A stretch of 25,646 bases of DNA from Rhodanobacteraceae bacterium UBA703 (GCA_002297645.1 DBMH01000241.1:276-25921); one strand, 5' to 3'. Positions 16,236-24,124 are shown, numbered from the stretch's first letter. Translations and numbers: made by a program. Notes: generated by a model from the letters alone, not told the origin.

Positions 16236-19200
16236 TCAGGACGGGCGGACTTCCGTGCGCCGCCCGAGCTGCATGATCAATGCGCGCAAGGCCGCCGGCT
16301 TCACCGGCTTGCGCAGCACCGCGTAGCCGAGCGAACGGGCGCGCACCGCGAGCTCGGCACTCGTATCGGCGGTGATCAAGGCGCCGGGCGGCGGCGGATC
16401 GCAGGCATGGCGCAGCACGCCGAGCGCCTCGAGGCCGTCGCGCTCGGCTTCGAGGTGGTAGTCGACCAGCAGCAGGTCGGGACGGCGGCGGCGCACCGCC
16501 AAGACGGCCTCGTCGAGCGTGCCGGCGAGATCGCAGGACACGCCCCAGCGCGTCAGCAGAGCCGACATGCCGTCGAGGATGGCCGGTTCGTTGTCGAGGC
16601 AGAGCGCATGCACGCCGCCGGCGAGCACGGTGGTTTCGTCACTCCGGTTGCGTTCGCGCGGCCGGCTCGGATGCACGTCGGCGCGCGCGACCTCGAGTGC
16701 GAAGACGCTGCCGCGCCCCGGGTGCGAACGCACGGTGATGCGGGCGTCGATCAGGCGTGCCATGCGCTCGCAGATCGCGAGACCGAGGCCGAGGCCTTTT
16801 TCGCCCCACGGCGACACGTGCGTGCCGCGCCGGAATTCGTCGAACACGTGCGCGAGCTGGTCTTCCGCGATGCCGGGACCGCTGTCCCACACCTCGACGC
16901 GGAGGTTCGCTCCGGCGCGGCGCACGCCGCAGACGACGCCGCCGCTGCGCGTGTAGCGCAGCGCGTTGGCGAGGAAGTTCTGCAGGATGCGGCGCAGCAC
17001 CTGTGGATCGCTGCGCACCCAGGCGCGCGTGGCGACGAAGCGCAGCTTGAGTCCGCGCGTCGCCGCGAGCACGCCGAACTGCTGCTGCAGGGTGTCGACG
17101 ACGTCGCCGAGCGCGAACTCGGTCGTCTCGACGTGGTACTTGCCGGCTTCGAGGCGCGACGCTTCGAGCAAGGCGTCGAGCAGGTCCTCGGCGGCCTTGA
17201 ATGCCGTGTCGATGCGTTCGGCCAGGCGTCCGCTCTCCTCGTCGAGCGGCTGATGCCGCAACGCCGACGTGAACAGGCGCGCGGCGTTCAGCGGCTGCAG
17301 CAGGTCGTGGCTGGCGGCAGCGAGGAAGCGCGTACGCGACTGGTTGGCCGATTCGGCCTGGCGCACGGCGCGCTGCTCGGCGACGAGCGCCTGCTCCAGT
17401 TCGCCGGTGCGTTGCGCGACGCGTTGCTCCAGCGTCTCGTTCGCCTCGCGCAACGCGTTCTCCACGCGCTTGTACGGGGTGATGTCGCTGAAGGTGGTGA
17501 GATAGCCGCCGCCGGGCAGCGGTTCGCCGCGCGTCTCGATCACGCGCCCGTCGGGACGCTCGCGCACGAACACGTGCGGCGTTCCAGCTTGCAGGTGCGC
17601 GAGGCGGCGCTCGATCTGCACCTCCACGTCGCCGGGGCCGAGCAGGTGCCGCATCGCGTTGTGACGGATCAGGTCCGCGACGTGGCGGCCGACGTAGACG
17701 AAGCCTTCCGGATAGTCGAACAGGTCGAGATAACGCCGGTTCCACGCCACGATGCGCATGTCGCGATCGACCACGCTGACGCCCTGCACCATGTTGTCGA
17801 ACGTCACCGCCAGCAGCTCGCGGTTGAAACGCAGTTCCTGCGAGGTCTCGTCGAGCAGTGTGGCGGCTTCGGACAGGTCCAGGCCGGTGCCGCGCAGTGC
17901 GCTGGTGAGCATGCGCCGCGCCGAGGCGGCGCCGATCGCGCCGGCCAGAACGCGCTCGGTATGCTGGACCAGGGCACGTTCCGCGGAGGCTTCCGGCGCG
18001 AGCGGCTTGCCGCTGGACTCGGCGTATTCGGCGAACGCGCGTGCGGCGAGCTTCTCGCCGACGATGCGCTCGACGATCGCGGCGAGATCGGCGACGCGGA
18101 CGCGGCCCGGCCATTCGCCCAGACCGATGGAACGCGTGGCGTAGGGATCGAGGAAGGTCGACGCGCGCAGGCGTTCCTCGACGCCGGGGCGGAAGCGCAG
18201 GCTGACGAAGACGCAGCAACCCACGTTCGCCAGCAGCGACCAGAACGCGCCGTGCGTGACCGGCTCCCAGCCGCTCATCAGGAACAGCGCGTTTGGCTTG
18301 AGCCAGGCAACGCCCCACGGCCCGTGTTCGATCCACGTGGACGGCAGCCATCCGGCGCCGGCCAGGGACGGCAGCAGCAAGGTATAGGCCCACACCACGA
18401 AGCCGGCCACGAGGCCCGCAATCACGCCGAGGCGGCTGGCGCCGCGCCAGTACAGGCCGCAGATGATCGCCGGCGCGAATTGCGCCACGGCGGCGAACGA
18501 AAGCAGGCCGATGGCGGCGAGGTTCTGCGCATGCGTGCTGAAGCGGTAGTACAGGAACGCGAGCAGACCGAGCGCGACGATCGTCACGCGCCGCACGCCG
18601 AGCACGATCGAGGACAGATCCGCGCGTTGTTCCAGCCGCAGCGCGCGCACGCGCAGCAGCGCCGGCATCACGAGATCGTTGCTGACCATGGTCGCGAGCG
18701 CGACCGAGGCGACGATGACCATGCCGGTCGCGGCGGAGAAGCCGCCGATGTAGGCGAACACCGCGAGCAGGCGGTTGTCGTGCGCGAGCGGCAGCCACAG
18801 CACCCAGGCATCCGCGGCGACCGTGCTGCCTTGCGCGGCCTGCATGCCGGCAGTGGCGATCGGCAGCACCAGTACGGAGACGATGGCGAGGTAGAGCGGG
18901 AACAGCCAGCGCGCGCGGCGCAGGTCGCGCGGGTTCTCGCATTCGACGACCGCGACCTGGAACTGGCGCGGCAGGCAGAAGATCGCGGCGACCGCGAGCG
19001 CGGTCTGGGCGAAAAAGCCGGCCGGCAGGCTGCTGTCCGCGATCCGCGCCAGCGGCACGGCGAGCGAGTCGAGGCCGCCGCCGAGGTTCAGCGCGTAGAG
19101 GCCGACGGCGGCGAAGGCGACCAGCTTGATCACCGATTCGGCGGCGATCGCGAGCATCATGCCGTGGTGATGCTCGGTCGCGTCGATGCCGCGCGTGCCG

Positions 19201-19727
19201 AACAGGATGGAGAACACCGCCAGCAGCAAGGCGACGTACAAGGCGCTGTCGCCGAGCAGCGGCGGTGCGGAGACGGCCGTGGCGCCGGACAGCACGTCGA
19301 AGCTCAGGGCGACCGCCTTCAGTTGCAGCGCGAGATACGGGATCGCCGCCGTCACCGCGATGATCGTGACCAGCGCGGCGAGCGCGTGCGACTTGCCGAA
19401 GCGCGATGCGATGAAATCCGCGATCGACGTGACGTTGCGCTCCTTGGCGACGAGCACGAGTCGTTCGAGCAGGCCGAAGCCGAACGCGAACAGCAGGATC
19501 GGGCCGAGGTAGATCGGAAGATAGGAAAGCCCGCTGCGCGCCGCCGTGCCGACCGCTCCGTAGAACGTCCACGACGAGCAGTACACCGCCAGGGCGAGGC
19601 TGTAGACGATGGGCCGCAGCCAGGCGCGCGCGGGATACAGTGGCCGGCGATCGCCGTAGTACGCGATCGCGAACAGCGCGGCCACGTACAGCACGGACAC
19701 CAGCATCAGCAGCCACGCGGCGATCAT
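16236..19727 (-). CDS. SLC5-transporter/PAS/histidine kinase/receiver hybrid sensor (CrbS/MxtR-like)
   Basis: This is a 1163-residue sensor. Residues 1-510 are a sodium:solute symporter (SLC5) domain with about 13 helices (WTFYGAVGTAARSG, ADFIASRFGKSHALAALVT, and FCLPRQFQVAVVEC are typical). Residues ~517-600 match the STAC linker position. A PAS domain follows (635-750, NMVQGVSVVDRDMRIVAWNRRYLDLF), then a coiled coil, HisKA with His807 (ASHDLLQPLN), HATPase (N box NFLANALRY, DSGPGI, GLGLGLAI) and a C-terminal receiver with Asp1089 (LLLVDYHL). This domain order is that of CrbS/MxtR, whose partner is CrbR/ErdR controlling acs; CbrA lacks the receiver. The likely partner is encoded at 8774-9459, apart from it. 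AGGAGG five bases before the ATG at 19727 decides the start over the GTG at 19733. Confidence 0.94.
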   Translation of the reverse strand: MIAAWLLMLVSVLYVAALFAIAYYGDRRPLYPARAWLRPIVYSLALAVYCSSWTFYGAVGTAARSGLSYLPIYLGPILLFAFGFGLLERLVLVAKERNVTSIADFIASRFGKSHALAALVTIIAVTAAIPYLALQLKAVALSFDVLSGATAVSAPPLLGDSALYVALLLAVFSILFGTRGIDATEHHHGMMLAIAAESVIKLVAFAAVGLYALNLGGGLDSLAVPLARIADSSLPAGFFAQTALAVAAIFCLPRQFQVAVVECENPRDLRRARWLFPLYLAIVSVLVLPIATAGMQAAQGSTVAADAWVLWLPLAHDNRLLAVFAYIGGFSAATGMVIVASVALATMVSNDLVMPALLRVRALRLEQRADLSSIVLGVRRVTIVALGLLAFLYYRFSTHAQNLAAIGLLSFAAVAQFAPAIICGLYWRGASRLGVIAGLVAGFVVWAYTLLLPSLAGAGWLPSTWIEHGPWGVAWLKPNALFLMSGWEPVTHGAFWSLLANVGCCVFVSLRFRPGVEERLRASTFLDPYATRSIGLGEWPGRVRVADLAAIVERIVGEKLAARAFAEYAESSGKPLAPEASAERALVQHTERVLAGAIGAASARRMLTSALRGTGLDLSEAATLLDETSQELRFNRELLAVTFDNMVQGVSVVDRDMRIVAWNRRYLDLFDYPEGFVYVGRHVADLIRHNAMRHLLGPGDVEVQIERRLAHLQAGTPHVFVRERPDGRVIETRGEPLPGGGYLTTFSDITPYKRVENALREANETLEQRVAQRTGELEQALVAEQRAVRQAESANQSRTRFLAAASHDLLQPLNAARLFTSALRHQPLDEESGRLAERIDTAFKAAEDLLDALLEASRLEAGKYHVETTEFALGDVVDTLQQQFGVLAATRGLKLRFVATRAWVRSDPQVLRRILQNFLANALRYTRSGGVVCGVRRAGANLRVEVWDSGPGIAEDQLAHVFDEFRRGTHVSPWGEKGLGLGLAICERMARLIDARITVRSHPGRGSVFALEVARADVHPSRPRERNRSDETTVLAGGVHALCLDNEPAILDGMSALLTRWGVSCDLAGTLDEAVLAVRRRRPDLLLVDYHLEAERDGLEALGVLRHACDPPPPGALITADTSAELAVRARSLGYAVLRKPVKPAALRALIMQLGRRTEVRPS

Positions 19728-19732
19728 GCACA

Positions 19733-19738
19733 CCTCCT
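19733..19738 (-). promoter_or_regulatory. Shine-Dalgarno deciding the sensor kinase start
   Basis: AGGAGG on the minus strand ends five bases before the ATG at 19727 and overlaps the in-frame GTG at 19733, which excludes the latter. Confidence 0.7.
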
Positions 19739-19751
19739 CGGCGGTCGATGC

Positions 19752-19757
19752 ATTCTA
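19752..19757 (-). promoter_or_regulatory. Candidate -10 box of the sensor kinase
   Basis: TAGAAT on the minus strand (five of six matches to TATAAT) lies 24 bases before the start at 19727, leaving room for the ribosome site. No good -35 is seen at the expected distance. Confidence 0.35.
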
Positions 19758-19812
19758 GGATTCCATCCGCGTCCCCGCTTGACGAGGGAGCGCGGACCGC
19801 CAACATGGGGCG

Positions 19813-20484
19813 ATGCAGGAACTGACCGCCGACGCCTTCGTCCGCCTCGACCAGCCACCGCCCCTCGGCGAGGACGACATCCACCTGTGCCGGCTCGCGC
19901 TGGCGGAGACCGCCACCCCGCGCGACGTGGCGACGGCGGCGCGCGCGATGCTCGACCACCTGCTGCGCCACTACACCGGCTCTCCGGTGGCGCCGGAGAT
20001 CCTGCGCGGACCGCACGGCAAGCCGCATGCTCCGGCGGCCGGCGGCATCGAGTTCAACCTGAGCCATTCCGGCCCGTACGTGCTGCTCGCGTTCGCCCGC
20101 GGGCAGGCGCTGGGAGTGGATGTCGAGCGCCGGCGGCGGCGGCTGTCGCTGCTCGCCCTCGCACGCCGCTTCTTCGCGGCAGAGGAAGCCGAAGCGCTCG
20201 CGGCCCTGCCCGAACCGGACCGGCCGGCCTGCTTCCTGCAACTGTGGACACGCAAGGAAGCCGTGCTCAAGGCGCTCGGCGAGGGATTGAATTTCGGCCT
20301 GCATCGGCTGACATTCGCGATCGATGCGACGGGCTCGGCCGGCGCGTTGCAGCGGATCGCGCAGGAAGCCGGCCCGGTCGCCGACTGGCAGGTGCGCGCC
20401 CTGGCTCCGGCTGCCGGCCTGGTCGGCGCGCTGGCGTGGCGCGGCGCGGAACGCGGGGTATGCGCGTTCGAACTCGCCGCATGA
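19813..20484 (+). CDS. 4'-phosphopantetheinyl transferase (Sfp type)
   Basis: This 223-residue enzyme transfers 4'-phosphopantetheine from CoA to a serine of carrier proteins. The superfamily motifs are all present: GKPHAP (69-74), FNLSHSG (81-87), GVDVE (101-105) with metal ligands Asp103 and Glu105, FFAAEEAEAL (120-129) and LWTRKEAVLKALGEGL (144-159) with Glu149 and Lys153. The size fits the Sfp/Gsp group used for non-ribosomal peptide, polyketide or lysine-pathway carriers rather than AcpS. No carrier protein is encoded in the window. The start ATG at 19813 is preceded only by a weak GGGG. It diverges from the sensor kinase and is 49 bases upstream of the sigma factor gene, so it may share that transcript. 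Confidence 0.93.
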   Translation: MQELTADAFVRLDQPPPLGEDDIHLCRLALAETATPRDVATAARAMLDHLLRHYTGSPVAPEILRGPHGKPHAPAAGGIEFNLSHSGPYVLLAFARGQALGVDVERRRRRLSLLALARRFFAAEEAEALAALPEPDRPACFLQLWTRKEAVLKALGEGLNFGLHRLTFAIDATGSAGALQRIAQEAGPVADWQVRALAPAAGLVGALAWRGAERGVCAFELAA

Positions 20485-20533
20485 GGGGCCGGCCTGCAAC
20501 GCTTCGGCGCCGCGGATCGTCCTTGGGAGCGAA

Positions 20534-21139
20534 ATGGCCGATGGAAACCCCCGCCACGTGACCGAAATCCGCGCACCTTCCGGCTTCGGACTCGAGCTGG
20601 ACCGGGTCACGCTGGAGCGTGCGCGGCGGGGCGACATGGGTGCGTTCGGGGCGATCTACGAACGCTTCGGCGGAGCCTGCTACAACCTCGCCCTGCGTGT
20701 CCTGGGCGAGCCGGCGGCGGCGGAGGACATCGTGCAGGAAGTGTTCCTGAAGCTGATGGCCAGCCTGCGCGGATTCCGCGGCGATGCGCCGTTCGGCGCC
20801 TGGCTCAAGCGCATGACGGCGAACGCGACGATCGACACGCTGCGCGCCCATCAGCGCTTCCGCGAGGACGATCCGGAAACGCTGTTCGAGTCGATGCCGT
20901 CCCAGGCGGCGGACGCGGAGGACCGGGCCGACGCCTGGTCCCTGCTGATGCGGCTGCCGCCGCGGGCGCGAGCCGTGGTGGTGCTGCACCAGGTGGAAGG
21001 CTACACGCACAAGGAAATGGCGGAACTGTTCGGACAGAGCGAGAGCTATTCGAAATCGATCCTGGCGCGGGCGCTCAAGCGGCTCAACGATGCCGTGGCG
21101 ACGACGCCGGAATCGAAGGAGGCGGTGGGCGATGCATGA
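20534..21139 (+). CDS. ECF-type RNA polymerase sigma factor
   Basis: This 201-residue sigma-70-family protein has region 2 at about 38-105 (FGAIYERFGGACYNLALRVLG, AAEDIVQEVFLKLM, FGAWLKRMTANATIDTLR) and region 4 at 132-186 (LPPRARAVVVLHQVEGYTHKEMAELFGQSESYSKSILARALKRL). The absence of regions 1 and 3 makes it ECF. It directs RNA polymerase to a set of promoters, probably its own operon and envelope genes. The start at 20534 is chosen over the long upstream frame because GGGAG lies at 20525-20529 and the conserved part begins soon after. Its last eight bases overlap the next gene, a membrane protein placed where anti-sigma factors are usually found. The specific ECF group is not assigned. Confidence 0.93.
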   Translation: MADGNPRHVTEIRAPSGFGLELDRVTLERARRGDMGAFGAIYERFGGACYNLALRVLGEPAAAEDIVQEVFLKLMASLRGFRGDAPFGAWLKRMTANATIDTLRAHQRFREDDPETLFESMPSQAADAEDRADAWSLLMRLPPRARAVVVLHQVEGYTHKEMAELFGQSESYSKSILARALKRLNDAVATTPESKEAVGDA

Positions 21140-21590
21140 GGTTCCCTTGTCGAAACTGGATCTGCGACAGTTGCCGGTGTTCGAGCCGGACCCGGCGCTG
21201 TGGTCGCGCATCGCGCAGACGCACCTGCGCCGGCGCCGGTGGCGGCAGTACGGCATGGCCGCGGCCGCGACGGTGCTGATCGGTGTCGGCGCCGCATTGT
21301 TGCCGCGCCCGTCCACGGGGCCGGAAGCGCCGCGCTGGGCCGAAGCGCAGCACGAGTCGCAGGTGCTCGAGGCCGAATGGCGTCGGCTTGCCGACGGGGG
21401 GCGGCCCACGACGGTCGGGCTGACCCGCCTGCGGTCGATCGACGGTGCGCTGCAGGCGGCCTACGACCGCGGCGCTGACGCCGACGAGATCGCGCCGCTG
21501 TGGCAGCAGCGCAATGCGGCGCTGCGCGACCTGATCGTGCGGTTCCAGGATGCGAGCGCGAACGATGCGGCATTGGTCACGCGCATTTGA
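21132..21590 (+). CDS. Putative membrane anti-sigma factor, no recognised family
   Basis: This 152-residue protein has a short cytoplasmic N-terminus (about 40 residues, LPVFEPDPALWSRIAQTHLRRRRWRQY), one helix (GMAAAATVLIGVGAALL, 41-57) and a ~95-residue periplasmic part that looks alpha-helical (ESQVLEAEWRRLA, DEIAPLWQQRNAALRDLIVRF). There are no cysteines, hence no zinc-binding HxxxCxxC motif. The anti-sigma call rests on position: it overlaps the sigma factor gene by eight bases, with AAGGAGG upstream, and is followed by the PDZ gene after 17 bases. The frame extends to 21090, but the ATG at 21132 is the start with the ribosome site. If correct, it would hold the sigma factor at the membrane until a periplasmic signal acts. 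Confidence 0.75.
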   Translation: MHEVPLSKLDLRQLPVFEPDPALWSRIAQTHLRRRRWRQYGMAAAATVLIGVGAALLPRPSTGPEAPRWAEAQHESQVLEAEWRRLADGGRPTTVGLTRLRSIDGALQAAYDRGADADEIAPLWQQRNAALRDLIVRFQDASANDAALVTRI

Positions 21591-21607
21591 CGGGACGAGG
21601 TGACGAG

Positions 21608-22537
21608 ATGGCGAACAAGCTCGGCAAATCCGCGATGCGCCCGGGATCCGTCCTGGGGCTCGCTCTGCTGGTCGCGCTGGCCGGCGGGATGCAGTCCGCC
21701 GCCGGCGCGGACGCGCCGGTCGAGCAGCGCCTGCGGGAAGAGCTGCGCGCCCTGATGACCGAACTGATCCAGAGCGGCGCATTCGGCGACCGGCCGGCAC
21801 AGGAAATCTCGCTCACCGTCGACGCCCCGGCGCAACGCGTCAGCGATCTCGGACTGCTGGTGGACAGCAAGCGCGACAGTCGCGACGGCCTGCACGTGCT
21901 GGCGGTGACGCCGGGCGGTAGCGGGGAGCGCATGGGCCTGCGCGGCGGCGACGTGCTGGTCGCATTGAACGGCCGGTCGCTGGCCGGTACCGATGCCGCC
22001 GCGACACTTCGCGGAATGATCGACGCCATGCCGAACGGTAGCGCGCTGGCCTTCGAGATCCGGCGCGACGGGGCTGCACGGACCTTGAACGGCACGCTGT
22101 CGGCGGTGGAGTTGCCGCCCATGCGGCTGACGATCGGCCCCGCGCCGCGTGCTGCGGCCGCGGACCCGGCGGCTGGCGGGTGCGGCCGCATCAGCGAGTT
22201 CGACGTGGCGCCGCGCCAGCAGGGACTGCATGCGGCGAAGATCATCGCCATCGACGGCGAGCCGCCGGGTCCGACGGGATCGACCTCGTTCCAGGTCCCG
22301 GCCGGCCGTCACGTGCTCAAGGTCGCCGAACAGATCGAGCCGCGCTACCTCGCGTTCAACGACCGCCTGCGCAATGCCGGCCCCGGAAGTCGCTACAAGC
22401 AGCTCGAGGTCGACGTCGCGGCCGACACGACGCTGCTGGTCGCGGCACGCCTGAACGACGACAAGCGCAACGAGTGGCGCGACGGCGCCTACTGGGATCC
22501 GGTCGTGTGGAAGACGTCGGCGGAGCGGTGCCGCTGA
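21608..22537 (+). CDS. Secreted PDZ-domain protein of a sigma-factor operon
   Basis: This 309-residue protein has a signal peptide (about 1-34, VLGLALLVALAGGMQSAAGA). Residues 36-60 are helical; 75-165 form a PDZ domain (LGLLVDSKRDSRDGLHVLAVTPGGSGERMGLRGGDVLVALNGRSLAG). A proline/alanine linker follows, then a C-terminal beta-rich domain (195-305) with an IIAIDGEPPGPTGSTSFQVPAGRHVLKV stretch like PEGA/carboxypeptidase-type modules. There is no serine-protease triad or metalloprotease HExxH, so the PDZ is probably a binding module. Cys192 and Cys308 could form a disulfide. It is the last gene of the sigma/anti-sigma unit and probably a periplasmic sensor, target or modulator of it. The start ATG at 21608 follows GACGAGGTGACGAG. 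Confidence 0.83.
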   Translation: MANKLGKSAMRPGSVLGLALLVALAGGMQSAAGADAPVEQRLREELRALMTELIQSGAFGDRPAQEISLTVDAPAQRVSDLGLLVDSKRDSRDGLHVLAVTPGGSGERMGLRGGDVLVALNGRSLAGTDAAATLRGMIDAMPNGSALAFEIRRDGAARTLNGTLSAVELPPMRLTIGPAPRAAAADPAAGGCGRISEFDVAPRQQGLHAAKIIAIDGEPPGPTGSTSFQVPAGRHVLKVAEQIEPRYLAFNDRLRNAGPGSRYKQLEVDVAADTTLLVAARLNDDKRNEWRDGAYWDPVVWKTSAERCR

Positions 22538-22558
22538 TCGCGAACGCCCGCGCGTCGA

Positions 22559-22564
22559 TATACT
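22559..22564 (+). promoter_or_regulatory. Candidate -10 box of pdxJ
   Basis: TATACT (five of six matches to TATAAT) lies 28 bases before the pdxJ ATG and 21 bases after the PDZ stop. No good -35 is seen, so pdxJ may have its own promoter or be read from upstream. Confidence 0.35.
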
Positions 22565-22592
22565 TCGCCCCCGTTGTCCGGTGGCCGGCGCG

Positions 22593-23414
22593 ATGACTGC
22601 CCTCAGCGTCAACATCAACAAGATCGCCGTGCTGCGCAATTCGCGCGGTCACGTCTTGCCCGATCCGGTGACCGCCGCGCGCGTCGCGATCGAGGCCGGC
22701 TGCCACGGCATCACCGTGCATCCGCGACCGGACCAGCGTCACATCCGCGCGGACGACGTCCCGCGCGTCGCCGCCCTGGTGGCGTCGTTGAAGGGAACGG
22801 CTGACAGCGATCGTCCCGCCTCCGCCCCGGCGGGTTCGAACGCGAAGCTGGAGTTCAACATCGAAGGCAATCCGTTCGCACCGGCACGCGGCAGCTATCC
22901 GGGTTTCGTCGAGCTGGTCCGGGCTGCGAGGCCGGAGCAGGCGACGCTCGTTCCCGACGGCGATGCTCAGCTGACGTCCGACCACGGCTTCGACCTCGCC
23001 CGCGACGGCGAACGCCTTCGCCCGCTGATCCGCGAGCTCAAGGCGATCGGCTGCCGCGTCAGCCTGTTCGTCGATGCCGGTGCCGAAGAGGTCGAACGGG
23101 CGGCGGAACTCGGTGCCGACCGCATCGAGATCTACACCGAGCCGTATGCCCAGGCCTTCGGCGCCGGCGATGCGTCGCGCGCACTGGCCGACTGCGTACG
23201 CACGGCCGAACGGGCGCGTGCGGCGGGTCTCGGCGTCAATGCAGGACACGATCTCGACCAACGCAATCTCGGCCCCCTGGTCCGGGCGATCCCGTTTCTG
23301 GCCGAAGTCTCGATCGGCCATGCGCTGATCGGCGAGGCCCTCTACGACGGCCTCGCTCCGACCGTGCGCCGCTATCTCGCCATCCTTTCGGAAGCGAACG
23401 GCGGCGGACGCTGA
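22593..23414 (+). CDS. pdxJ: Pyridoxine 5'-phosphate synthase
   Basis: This 273-residue enzyme condenses 1-deoxy-D-xylulose 5-phosphate with 3-amino-2-oxopropyl phosphate to pyridoxine 5'-phosphate in vitamin B6 synthesis. Marks are SVNINKIAVLRNSRG at the N-terminus, GITVHPRPDQRHI, FNIEGNP, TLVPDGDAQLTSDHGFDL, DRIEIYTEPYAQAF, NAGHDLDQRNL and EVSIGHALIGEALYDGL. This is the Bacteroidetes/Xanthomonas form (VNINK, VHPRPD, YTEPYA) rather than the E. coli form (VNIDH, VHLRED, HTGCYA). It is longer than the 243-residue E. coli enzyme, partly from a Gly/Ser/Pro/Ala-rich insert (LKGTADSDRPASAPAGSNAK) before the FNIEG strand. The start is the ATG at 22593; a GTG at 22581 is less likely. It converges on exbD2, with 18 bases between stops. 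Confidence 0.95.
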   Translation: MTALSVNINKIAVLRNSRGHVLPDPVTAARVAIEAGCHGITVHPRPDQRHIRADDVPRVAALVASLKGTADSDRPASAPAGSNAKLEFNIEGNPFAPARGSYPGFVELVRAARPEQATLVPDGDAQLTSDHGFDLARDGERLRPLIRELKAIGCRVSLFVDAGAEEVERAAELGADRIEIYTEPYAQAFGAGDASRALADCVRTAERARAAGLGVNAGHDLDQRNLGPLVRAIPFLAEVSIGHALIGEALYDGLAPTVRRYLAILSEANGGGR

Positions 23415-23430
23415 CGCGCGTTCCGCCGCC
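23400..23430. terminator. Hairpin between pdxJ and exbD2
   Basis: GGCGGCGGA (23400-23408) and TCCGCCGCC (23422-23430) form a perfect 9-bp stem. The loop holds the pdxJ stop codon, and exbD2 ends at 23433. It sits exactly where two convergent transcripts must end, but no T-tract is present. Confidence 0.4.
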
Positions 23431-23432
23431 CG

Positions 23433-23840
23433 CTATTCCGCGCGCGTGCCTTCGATGCGGATGGCCGGGAGCCCGCTGCGTTTGGCGAGCGCAAGCACGT
23501 CGGCGACTTCCTCGTAGCGGGTCGTCGCTTCGGGCCGGATCTCGAGCACGGGTGGCATCGCGCTGTCGGCGGCGGCCGCGAGCAGGGTCGAAAGCTGCGC
23601 TCGATTGACCGCACTGCCTTCGAGATACAGTTCGCCGGTCGTCTTCACGGACAGGCCAAGGATCGTCGGCTCGGTTCCCCCGGAGTTCGACCCGAGCGGC
23701 AACGGAATGCGATGCACCACCGCCGGTGCCGTCAGCATGAGGATCAGGACCAGGACCAGCAGCACGTCGATCAGCGACGTGACGTTGATTTCGTTGCGCA
23801 CCGGCATCGGTGCATAGGCCTGCAGCGAACGGACGCTCAT
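23433..23840 (-). CDS. exbD2: ExbD/TolR family protein, second copy (exbD2-like)
   Basis: This 135-residue protein has one N-terminal transmembrane helix (NVTSLIDVLLVLVLILMLTAPAV) that keeps the conserved Asp25 needed for proton coupling, followed by a periplasmic domain (EIRPEATTRYEEVADVLALAKRSG) typical of ExbD/TolR. It would join ExbB in the complex that energises TonB. In Xanthomonas campestris a second exbD (exbD2) follows exbD1 in the ton cluster and is needed for some but not all TonB-linked functions. Here exbD1 and exbD2 are 284 bases apart with a strong terminator between them, so exbD2 is probably transcribed separately. GGGGAG lies eight bases before the ATG at 23840. It shares only limited sequence with the upstream copy. 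Confidence 0.9.
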   Translation of the reverse strand: MSVRSLQAYAPMPVRNEINVTSLIDVLLVLVLILMLTAPAVVHRIPLPLGSNSGGTEPTILGLSVKTTGELYLEGSAVNRAQLSTLLAAAADSAMPPVLEIRPEATTRYEEVADVLALAKRSGLPAIRIEGTRAE

Positions 23841-23977
23841 CGCACGATCTCCCCTGCTGGACGGACGACTCCAGCCTACGCCGCCGACGTACGGCGCGCT
23901 TCAAGAAATTCGTGAGATCGGTGCCCGGGATTCTTGCGCGGAAGCGTTCCCGCATGGCGTCGTACGAAACGCCGCCG

Positions 23978-23987
23978 GGCTATAGCC
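23978..23987. promoter_or_regulatory. Palindrome in the exbD1-exbD2 spacer, possible exbD2 control site
   Basis: GGCTATAGCC is a perfect 10-base palindrome about 140 bases upstream of exbD2 (minus strand), downstream of the exbD1 terminator. TATAGC inside it could act as a -10 box, but no clear -35 is found. Confidence 0.25.
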
Positions 23988-24061
23988 GACGACGCGATCC
24001 TCCGCGCACTCGCCGGATCCGTGTCGGCACGGCGATCACTGGAACGATCCACAGGGGCGCC

Positions 24062-24094
24062 AAAGAAAAACGGCGCCACGTTGCCGTGACGCCG
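24062..24094 (-). terminator. Intrinsic terminator after exbD1
   Basis: On the minus strand a 10-bp stem (CGGCGTCACG with CGTGGCGCCG, one U-G pair) closes a GCAA loop and is followed directly by TTTTTCTTT. It begins 30 bases after the exbD1 stop. This is a textbook intrinsic terminator and separates tonB-exbB-exbD1 from exbD2. Confidence 0.9.
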
Positions 24095-24124
24095 TCGAGA
24101 CTTGCCCGAATCCGGAGCGGTGGC

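Noticed and set aside
19779..19807. TTGACG as a -35 box for the transferase gene
   Set aside because: At normal spacing the -10 would be AACATG, a poor match lying only a few bases before the start codon.
16407..20561. 1384-codon plus-strand and 1332-codon minus-strand open frames (16407-20561, 16639-20637)
   Set aside because: They are shadows of the sensor kinase and transferase genes; low-complexity composition, no ribosome site and no recognisable domain.
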